A program made the position numbers and the translations under genes. Below, piece after piece: positions 56,434-64,000 of a stretch of DNA of 64,000 nucleotides (within the stretch, counting starts at the first letter, position 1; every line of letters starts with the position of its first letter). A model generated the notes under the pieces. It was not told the DNA's origin. It was given only the letters and a program-made list of their open reading frames with translations, and ran no database searches. Location: assembly GCA_009599575.1 (NCBI GenBank), contig VWND01000067.1, positions 930,001-994,000 on the forward strand, written 5' to 3'. The DNA is from Blumeriella jaapii. Taxonomy: Eukaryota > Ascomycota > Leotiomycetes > Helotiales > Drepanopezizaceae.

Positions 56434-57110
56434 GTCTTCTCTTTTCCAGTAAAATGCGTTTCTGGCTTGCAATATGTTTAAACGCAATTGCAAATAAGTT
56501 TTTTTTTTTCTGTCTACCCAGCCCTCTATTCTAATCGTCAGCTTGTTTTCCTCGATAAACGTCGTAAACGTTCTATTTGGAACTGCCTTCGTTATAGCGT
56601 CCGCCAGGTTATTCTTACCGTTAATCCAGCGAATTTCTGCTATTTTTCGCCTTTCGTATAATTGGCGCAGCGCTATAATATCGATTATAAGCCTTTTTTC
56701 CTTTGTCGTTCCAAGTTTTATTAAGCATTCGTATAATAAATAAAAGTCCGTGCAAACGATTAATAAAATCTTTAGTAAACTGAGCTGCTAAATAATTTAT
56801 TTCAAAATAATCGCAATCGTAATTGCTAAATCGGCTCCGGCTATTATTCTCAGAATCTCGCTAGCTAATACGTTTTTTATAACACGTCGGCTTTTAATAA
56901 AACTGAAATATATAACGTTGTTTTATATAAAAAAATCGTCGTTTTCGAATAAAATGTTTTTATTACTAATAGCGATAACGTAATTAATTTAATTATTTAA
57001 ATCTTCGTTGTTAGCAAACGAGCCGTTTATAAAAACGTACAATTTTATACGATTCAGATCGAAAGATATATAAGTCAATTTTCGGCTTTGGTTGTTTATT
57101 ATTTATTTTA
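56434..57110 (-). pseudogene. Copia-H RNase H and C-terminus
   Basis: The minus strand reads YKIVRFYKRLVC (start, with TDASFANN decayed), NVIYFSFIKSRRVIKNVLASEI, then CTDFYLLYECLIKLGTTKEKR and LRQLYERRKIAEIRWINGK, ending NNLADAITKAVPNRTF (about 56570). This is the standard end of fungal Ty1/copia Pol. The plus frame 56543-56743 is its shadow. Confidence 0.9.
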
Positions 57111-58100
57111 TTCGTTTGTTTAGCTCGATAATTTTCTTTTGGCCTAGGCTTTTAAATTACGCAGTTATAAACAACGCGAATATGGCTTCTGATTGGCAAA
57201 TTGACGTAATATAAGCCTTTAAAGCTTTTTGGCTGGCGTATTTTTGCATTTGAATATTTGGGTTATCTGAAACAAGCTTTAGATTTTTGCTTTGATTTTT
57301 TTATATAAAAGTTATATAATCGCTTTTTAAAGTTAAAACGCATCCGTTGAAAATTAAATTATGCGAAATTGTAAGTTTATCTATTAGTTTTGCCGTTAAT
57401 TTGGCTTTTTCCAGCTTAGCTTTTTTTTTTGTAACAAAACGTTCGTTATTAAAAAAATATATATCGTTCGTTTGCATTTTAATTAATTTAAAAGCGTTTT
57501 TTCCAGTAGTAATTAGCAGGCAGAAATCGTAAATTGACGTAACGGCAGACAGCTTTTTTTTATAATAAATGTAATATATTATTTATTAAAATGTTTCTGC
57601 TTTTGAAATTTTATACAACGCTTTTTTAATTCGCATAATCGTGCTTTCGGGATATAAATAGGCCATTTTCTTTAATAGTTTTGCCAGAATTAGCCGGTTT
57701 AGCGATTGCTTATTTTATATATAAACTTAAGTAATATTTCGTAAATACAAATATATTTTTCGTTGCAACAGCGAAAAGGCCAAAATAATAATTAATTTTT
57801 GGTTCGAACGCTGAATTATAAATAATTGCGTTAATATAACTTTTTTATTTTAATTTAAAAAGGCCTGTATTATAAGCCTTAACTTTTCGAACGGGGTAAA
57901 AGTCTCCTTCGCTTTTATTTTATTTATTAAACGTGATCCGAAAATTCGCACGCTATTGTATTAAATTGGATCGTATTATATAAATTCGAATACTTTTATA
58001 GCTAGTAAACCTTCGATTTTACGACGTTAAAAGTTTTTAAACGCTTCGTTTTCCGTTGTAATTATTTTAAAAGCGCGCAATCTGACTAAAAACTTCCGGT
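57111..58100 (-). pseudogene. Copia-H reverse transcriptase
   Basis: The minus strand shows LIKMQTNDIYFFNNERF (about 57425-57490), where the fungal copia G-L-Q-T-D-D-T box is expected. The first Asp is Asn (plus-strand GTT next to TTG at 57461-57475). AKLEKAKLTAKLIDKLTISHNLIFNGCVL follows, and KYASQKALKAYITSICQSEAIFAL (about 57180-57250) closes the domain. Upstream, SAFEPKINYYFGLFAVATKN (about 57750-57830) belongs to the N-terminal part. Confidence 0.85.
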
Positions 58101-59330
58101 CTGATTTTTTTTTATGCGTCAAAAACGTACTAAGCTTTTCGCAAAAGGTTTTAATAATCAGCTGCTTAAAGCATATATCGTCGTATTTGCGTAAGGTTTT
58201 TTTTATTCGGCTTATACGACGTGGTTCTGCTGGTTCGCCGTTTAGGGGGTTTGAAAGGTTTTTCTGATTTTATACGTTCGGAAAGGCGTTTTAGGATTTT
58301 TTTTCATCAGATTCCGGTTCGTCGTTTTCCGAAAGTTTCTAATTATATGGCTTTACAATTGTTATTTTTAATTAAACTGCTTTTTCTTTGATTTGAACGG
58401 TGCACGTTTGTTTTTCAATTGCGAAAAGAGTATAAAAGCCTTTTTATTAAGCTTTCTCGTTGCTTATTTCTTCGCGTTATATACGAACTTGCGATTGAAA
58501 AAGCAGGTTTAGCGTTTCGAATGTATTCGGGCTATTGCGCGTATAAAATGCATTTTGCATTTAGCGAATTGCTTGCAATCGGCGGATTTCCGCCATTTTT
58601 TTACGTACAGTTTTCTTTCGCTTTGCAATATTTGCAAAAAAAAGATTATTTTCGTAAATGCGGAAATAAGCGCCGAATACAAATAAAATTGAAATAAAAT
58701 CTGCTGGACCGGCTATATCGTTAATAGCTTTTAGAGCCATTTGCAAGCGTTGTTTTTTAAAAGTACCGGTTTTTTTAAATTCAGTTGTAATAATTTTATA
58801 AATACGTCGCAACGTATAATAATAGCGCTTAACTTTTCTTATATTATTATATGCTTCGGTAGACATTTGTTTAATAATAATTAATATTGCTTTTGCTAGT
58901 CCTTTGAACTTTTTTGCGTTAAAATTAGTATTTGGATCGTATATAATAATATCGGAAAGTTTTAAATACGTATTTATTTAACATTTGCGCAATTAATTAA
59001 AAGTTTTAAATGCGGTTATATTTTTAAGAAACGCTGCCGAATTAAACGAAATTGCAAAATCGACAACGTATAATATTAAGCTTTTATCCAGATATATTAT
59101 ATTAATAATAATAAAATAATTAAATTTTTAGTCGTTTTTCAAAGTAAATTTGTATTTGCTAAAGTTTGCGCCGTATATTTGATATTAATAACAGAACTTT
59201 TTAATTGTTTTTAAAGTTTTAAAAAAAAACGTTTTCGTAGCCGGATAAATTAAGCACTTTTGCAAGGCGCGCCGCGGAAGAATATCCGAATCGGCGGTGT
59301 ATTTAACGTAATTCTGTAATTGTCAAATGG
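58101..59330 (-). pseudogene. Copia-H integrase
   Basis: Open minus frame 58561-58866: STEAYNNIRKVKRYYYTLRR is the part with the catalytic Glu region (usual form E-x-H-x-x-x-G-x-V-E-R-Y-H), then IAGPADFISILFVFGAY, then AEIRRLQAIR. This matches integrases of fungal copia elements. The upstream core (two Asp) would lie about 58870-59250 and is poorly readable. Confidence 0.85.
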
Positions 59331-59900
59331 GCCAAAATAACCTTTTCCGTATATAATATTAAAAACGGATAGTTTTATTTGCGAATAACTGGAATTTTTT
59401 TTTAGCTTTGAATAAAAACATCGGACAAATTATTATAATATAATTTTAAACGATCGAGATTTTGAAAAAAAATTAAAAATAGCGTATTTACGTTAATTAA
59501 ATAAAAGATAATTAATTTTAGCGGTATCGTTATATTTATAAAACCGATAATTTTCGTTGTGTTATCGTTAAACTTAATTTTGACTTTGTTTTTAGATCGA
59601 TTTATATGCAAAAAAATAAAAAACAACTTTTGCAAAGCTTCGGCTTATCGTTTTTTTGCAATAAAAACCTTTGCTGCTTTTGTATCTGAAATAAAACTTT
59701 GGAATTTATAAAAAAAATAACGTTCGAATACAAATTAATCGAGAAAAATAATAATCGGAAAAAATAAATATAAATTTTTATTCGTATACGCGTAATACGT
59801 AGCGTAATTACGTAGATTATTTATTAATTATTAGCCGTTAATTGCTTTTAATTTAGTCGTAAATTAAATTGCGGCCGCTGATTATTAATTTTTACGCTTT
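59331..59900 (-). pseudogene. Copia-H protease region
   Basis: By position between gag and integrase; open minus frame 59402-59635. The stretch FNDNTTKIIGFINITIPL resembles the flap half of a retropepsin, but I cannot see a D-T/S-G. Assignment rests mainly on order. Confidence 0.5.
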
Positions 59901-60942
59901 CCGCTGGCCTCCGATACGCTTTCGCTTTTAATTTCAGTTAAAAACTGGCGATATTCGGCAAAAGTATAATTAACGCCTGTAAAATAATAAAATTCGTGCT
60001 TCCAGGCTTCGTAAGCTGTTTTTCGCTTTTTTAACGTATATTAAATAAACCAATAGTTTGGCTTTTTGCATATATAGCAAAGCTTTTTACGGTTTGGGCC
60101 GGTGCTTTTCGGATTGCTACGAAAAAAGGCTTTGTATTTTCTTCGGTATAAATCTTTTCGACTTTTATTTCTTTTATTACTTTTATATTCGCGATCGGTG
60201 TAATATGCGTCCGATAAGTTTTTTTATATATTACCGGTGTTTTGTTTTTATTCTGAAAAATGCCGGTCTGGTATAAATAAGCTTTAAAAATTGGGTTTAG
60301 TTTTGAAATAACCGATATAAAACTTTTTAATTGTGTTAGAAAAGCAATAGAAAACTTTGCTAAATTGTATTACGCATACGCGCATTCTGATATATTTTTA
60401 ATCGCATTTATTAATACGTCGCGAAATGCTTTGTTTATATAATATTCGAAAGTCAAATTGCGCTGAATTATTATTAGCTTTTTGACTATAATTAAAAAAC
60501 ATTCGGATTTGGTTTTGATAGCGTTTTTAGGCATAAAAACTATACGAGATAAACTTATGAATCGCTATTTTTCGAAATATTTTTAGGCGGATTCGGAAAC
60601 TTCGAACTGCTTTTTTATTAAAGTAATTATAATTCAAAATTCGTAATTTTAGCCGTACAATTTAATTATATAAAAGTTATAAGCGTCGTTTTTCAGCATA
60701 AATAAAAAAACAACTGCGTAGCTAATTTCGTTTTTTTGCTGGATTTCAAGTTTTAAATAATTTTTATAAAAAATATTTAATTTATCGTTCAGAATTTCGT
60801 ATTCCGCATTTTTATACTTTTTTTTTTTATTATTATAAATCTTGGAAATATTCCTAATTTAACGAAAATAGTCGGGGATTTGCGTATAAAATAAAACCGG
60901 GAATTGCAGCTTTGGGTAAAACTGCTTTGGTCGGACGTATAT
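59901..60942 (-). pseudogene. Copia-H gag with zinc knuckle
   Basis: The minus strand reads KLCYICKKPNYW: the C-x2-C of the knuckle is intact at plus-strand 60068-60079, and the third Cys has become Tyr. A KKRKTAYEAWKHEFYYFTG-like block follows, which is typical of the gag end in fungal copia elements. The upstream gag (60280-60940) is poorly preserved. The 5' LTR is absent from the window. Confidence 0.75.
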
Positions 60943-61355
60943 TATAAGGATTGAAAGGCAGGGAAACACTAGTTCAGACAATAAAGCTCAGATAAGGTTG
61001 GGTTGATAGTCAGACTGATCTCTACCTTTTATATTTCTAGTAGAAGGCGTGTATAAGTACAAAAGGAGGGGTGGAGCCTTCGAAAAAAGTATTTCCTAAA
61101 AAACCAGGCGAATTTTATTTAATATGCTTTTCCAACCCTTATCCCGACCTTTTTTTATTCTTTTTAATATAACCTTAATAACTGGTTTTTTAGCAATTAT
61201 TCTTATAAAATGTTTTACTTAAATATTATTTCCAGCCTTTATAATACTATCCGGCCTTTACGGCCTATCCGCAGAAAATGCTATTCGAAGATTAATAAAA
61301 AGCAGAAGGTTTTGGCGGATTATTTAATTTATACACGTGATATTGGTTCCTAATA
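60943..61355 (-). repeat. Gypsy-C5 3' LTR
   Basis: 413 bp, starting TATAAGGATTGAAAGGCAGG in the plus orientation and ending GGTTCCTAATA. ACACGTGAT is at about 61333-61341. The adjacent TTATCCTTCTTTTT (minus strand AAAAAGAAGGATAA) is the probable polypurine tract. Confidence 0.93.
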
Positions 61356-61843
61356 TTATCCTTCTTTTTAAGCCTTTGGTTCCCAAAAGCGATTGATTTT
61401 TTTATGCGTATGCTTCCGTATATAGCGTGCGTTACGCCTTCGAAATAACGTGCGGTCTTTTTCGCTTTTAGTCGTGAATTATAACTGTTTTTTCCGTTTT
61501 CGGTCGTGAATTATAACTGTTCTGCTGTTTTGTTTTTTTTGTTTTCGGTAGCGCTTCGCATTTTCGTTAAAAAAGCCTTTTTCCTTAAAATGGCCGCTAT
61601 TTTTCTGCTTAACTTTTTTTTTTTTTTTTTTTTTTTATTTTTATTTTTTCGTTAGCTTTTTTTTATTTTAATTAATTGTTTTTCGCCGCGTTCGCCGCGA
61701 ATTTTTAAAATATTTTTAATTTTTATCTGCTTTCGGTGCGCCCGTCTAATCTTACGCGAAAGCATCATAACGGACTTTTTGCTTTTTTGCGTTTTCGAGC
61801 TTTTCAGCGTAAAATGCAATCGCTATAAGGTTTCGCATATTTA

Positions 61844-62406
61844 ATGCTTTTTTATAAATCTTTTAAACTTTTATTCGAATTCGCTTTTAATTAATTACAA
61901 ATTCCTGCCGCACGCGCTACCGAAGCGCAAATACTTTTCGCGGGCCTCAACGATTTTATAAATCGTTTCGATATTGCCACCGCCGCTGCCGCTTTTTTTC
62001 CTTTTGCTGCCGAAGCCAAAGCTTTTGCTAAAACCTTTATCGACCTTATTATTTACGACGCTTATATAAATCGTTTAAAAAGAAATAACGCTTCGGCTTT
62101 TATAATAATCGAAAGTCGTGCGAATCGCGCCGCGGCTCGAATTGCCGCTGCTGCTGCTACGTCCGTTCCTGCCGGTTTAACGGCTGCTGCTATTTTAAAA
62201 GCTTTGGCTGCGCCGGCCCTTTTTTTAACGACGCCAATATAAAACGTATTCTTCGACGTTTCGAAAACGTCGCTCGGACCTATTCTGACCAATTGAATCA
62301 AATTCTGGATTTTCACGAAAATATCGTAGCTGCAATTCAGGATTCGATTACGGCTATTGTAAAAGCTTTAATTAAAATAAATCGAATATTTTGCGAATTC
62401 GTTTAA
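61844..62406 (+). pseudogene. antisense ORF of Gypsy-C5, with ATG start
   Basis: This copy keeps the ATG (61844-61846); the other copies have ATA. It runs to TAA 62404-62406 with one in-frame stop (mutated Gln) and a single-base loss in the T-run of the A-P-A-L-F/S-F-N-D segment near 62220-62228. Predicted product about 189 residues: hydrophobic N-terminus, IPAARATEAQILFAGLNDFI, an Ala-rich centre, then DQLNQILDFHENIVAAIQD and a final FCEFV. Helix-rich, no signal peptide, no known motif seen. It is antisense to pol and would need its own promoter, possibly in the nearby LTR read in the other direction. Minus frame 62062-62316 is the competing reading. Confidence 0.6.
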
Positions 62407-64000
62407 TATTAATTTTTTTTAGCTTACCGCTGCTTTTGAATTTAAAAAAAATAGCGATAACGATAAAAAAAGAAATAACGATAATAAAAATAAATTAGTT
62501 TAGCGGCGGTTCTGAGGTTTTTTAAATGTTTTTGTTTTCTTTTTTTTATTTTTACGGCGCGCATTCGTTATTGCTCCGTTGCTATTATTTATCGTATTTT
62601 TTAAGTATTTTTCTACAATCTTTTTTGCGTTCGTAAAATGGTTTTTTGGCTTTTAGGAGTTTTCGTTTAATAAATAGCCTTTTTATCGCATCAAATAATA
62701 TCGGCCTTTTTTTATATTTTTATAAGCTTGTATTAATTTAATCTCGTATTTTTCGGATTTTTAAAATTTTATTATATTATTTTTCGGCTCGGTATCGTTC
62801 CGACTTTGCCAAAATTCTAATAAAAAAACGTAGAAAATATCGTAAATACGATATTAAAAAAAAAGCTCGAATTAATAAGCTTGGCCGTGCTCGTATATAA
62901 CTCGCTTAATTTTAAAAAACTTTAAATATTTATTTAAAAGCTTTCGAAAAAGTCGCAGTTATCGAAGGTTTTTAATCGATAATAGCATTTTGTCGCTTAT
63001 TTAAAATCTAATCTTTTTGTGTTTAGCGTCGTAAAAATTTTTATAATTCGCGTTGGCTTTTTTTAGCTTTTTATTAAATACTTTTCTTTTTTTTTGCAAT
63101 ATTCTAATTCGTTTTTCCGCTGACGGTACCCTTTTTTCTACGACGTCGCTCTCGACGTTGCTGCCAAATTTTGAATAAAAACCGTATAATATGCGAAAAA
63201 AAGTAAAATCCGTAGAAACGTATATCGAATTGTTATACGTAAATTCGGCTAAAACAAACTTTGTAGCCTAATCGTTTTGTCGATAATCGCAATACGTACG
63301 AAAATAAAATTCTAAAATTTGATTTTAACGTTCCGTTTGGCTATTTGTTTAAAAATGAAAAGCGATGTTTAATCGACGTCGTATTTGTAAATAAAATATT
63401 ATTAAAAACCAGAATTTATTAATAAAAACTGACCTTTTGTTTATAATAATTTTCTTAAAGCAGCCAAAATCTTTGTAAACGTGTTATATAAATATTTTAG
63501 CCAAATCTAAGGCTGAAATCGTTTTTTGTATCGGTATGTATTTCGACAGCTTCGTATATCGGTTTATTATAACGAGTATCGAATCGTAAATACGATTTCG
63601 TTTTTTGCTAAAAAGTAGATTCGTAATAAAATCTATAGTTATTTTTTTCCAAGGTTTTGTAAAAATCGAGCTAATTCGCCATAAAATCGATGCTTTCTAA
63701 GCTTGCTTTTCTGACACTTTTTATACGTATTAACGTAACGTTTTACGTCGCTTCGTAAATCAGGCCAGAAATACTTTTTTTCGACCAGTTTTAGCGTTCG
63801 CCGAAAGCTTTAATAGCCGGCGGTCGGATCGTCGTAATTAATTTTTAATATTTCGCTTTTAATAGCGCTTTTATTCGAAATATACGCACGTTTTTTATAA
63901 CGTAGTAATTTATTTTAGCTTATACGTTAATATTCTTCGAACCCGGCTCGATTGCTTTGCGAAGCCGATTCGTATATTTTCTATAATACAAAAAAATCAG
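62407..64000 (-). pseudogene. Gypsy-C5 integrase (C-terminal two thirds)
   Basis: Minus strand, collinear with C1 23128-24720. The core opening (I/M)DFIT lies near 63625-63637, with the Asp at 63631-63633. The GFEEYW-like and CEADSYIFYN-like blocks near 63930-63990 match the other copies. The rest of pol and gag lie outside the window. Confidence 0.8.

Larger units (their letters stand above)
56233..60942 (-). mobile_element. Copia-H, minus-strand Ty1/copia retrotransposon, 5' end not seen
   Basis: Only the 3' LTR (56233-56433) is visible; the 5' end is cut by Gypsy-C5 at 60943. Domain order on the minus strand is gag, protease, integrase, RT, RNase H, which is the copia order (integrase before RT). 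The RT active site carries the fungal Q-T-D-D variant. Moderately mutated. Confidence 0.87.
60943..64000 (-). mobile_element. Gypsy-C5, partial, running off the right edge
   Basis: 3' LTR at 60943-61355, then the antisense frame, then integrase on the minus strand as in C1 and C2. It is the least mutated Gypsy-C copy in its left 2 kb. The 5 bases before the LTR are TATAT; the matching duplication would be beyond the window. Confidence 0.92.

Noticed and set aside
56543..56743. 66-codon plus-strand frame
   Set aside because: Exact antisense of the Copia-H RNase H end, which matches the family much better.
62062..62316. 84-codon minus-strand frame opposite the Gypsy-C antisense ORF
   Set aside because: Considered as the true gene because pol is on this strand, but it stops midway, is not linked to pol and covers less than half of the conserved plus-strand frame. 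Kept as the alternative in the findings.
1..64000. Mitochondrial or bacterial origin because of high A+T
   Set aside because: The content is nuclear-type LTR retrotransposons with target duplications, chromodomains and a telomeric TTAGGG tract; no operons, ribosome-binding sites or CRISPR repeats.

Overview
This window is a transposable-element graveyard from what looks like a filamentous ascomycete (Pezizomycotina). The signs are extreme A+T richness, LTR retrotransposons of fungal chromovirus and Copia type, a TTAGGG-type telomeric repeat tract, and dense C-to-T / G-to-A transitions of the kind left by repeat-induced point mutation (RIP). I see no host gene, no RNA gene and no intact protein-coding gene. 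Almost every reading frame can be traced to a retroelement domain in which Gln and Trp codons have become stops. Species cannot be told from the sequence.

Layout, using working family names. 1-512: fragment of Gypsy-B (B4). 513-1094: unassigned, less mutated, two hairpins. 1095-4785: minus-strand fragment of Gypsy-E (E2), split by a 149-bp LTR-like insertion (1120-1268) and by a 1,361-bp TIR transposon with a TA target duplication (1640-3000). 4786-5000: GC-richer hairpin island. 5001-6816: degenerate coding-like DNA of unknown origin. 6817-19318: complete Gypsy-A (A1; target duplication AAAAC), carrying a complete Gypsy-B (B1, 11791-17919; target duplication GTTAC) inside its integrase. 19438-21701: Gypsy-B fragment (B3). 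21702-42787: minus-strand Gypsy-C (C1), into which a second complete Gypsy-C (C2, 27922-35290; target duplication AATAT) and a complete Gypsy-B (B2, 35881-42269; target duplication GCTAT) have jumped. 42788-45173: truncated Gypsy-A (A2) with a 2.2-kb internal deletion whose junction is filled by a short telomeric repeat. 45174-45766: remnant of a Tc1/mariner element. 45950-56232: minus-strand gypsy-like element (G), interrupted by complete Gypsy-E (E1, 48343-54292; target duplication CTTTT). 56233-60942: minus-strand Copia element (H). 60943-64000: minus-strand Gypsy-C (C5), running off the end.

The target duplications give relative ages. B1 is younger than A1, C2 and B2 are younger than C1, E1 is younger than G, and the TIR element is younger than E2. 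C1 has no matching duplication: its left flank is Gypsy-B and its right flank is Gypsy-A, so it is probably a recombinant between two Gypsy-C insertions.

Points that stand out. First, all three Gypsy-C copies carry a conserved reading frame of about 189 codons on the strand opposite gag-pol, between pol and the 3' LTR, encoding an Ala-rich helical protein I do not recognise. Second, the hypermutation hits CpA, CpT and CpC but appears to spare CpG, so catalytic motifs survive or die according to codon context. Third, an interstitial telomeric tract sits exactly at a deletion junction. Fourth, several unrelated LTR families share a CACGTG core.
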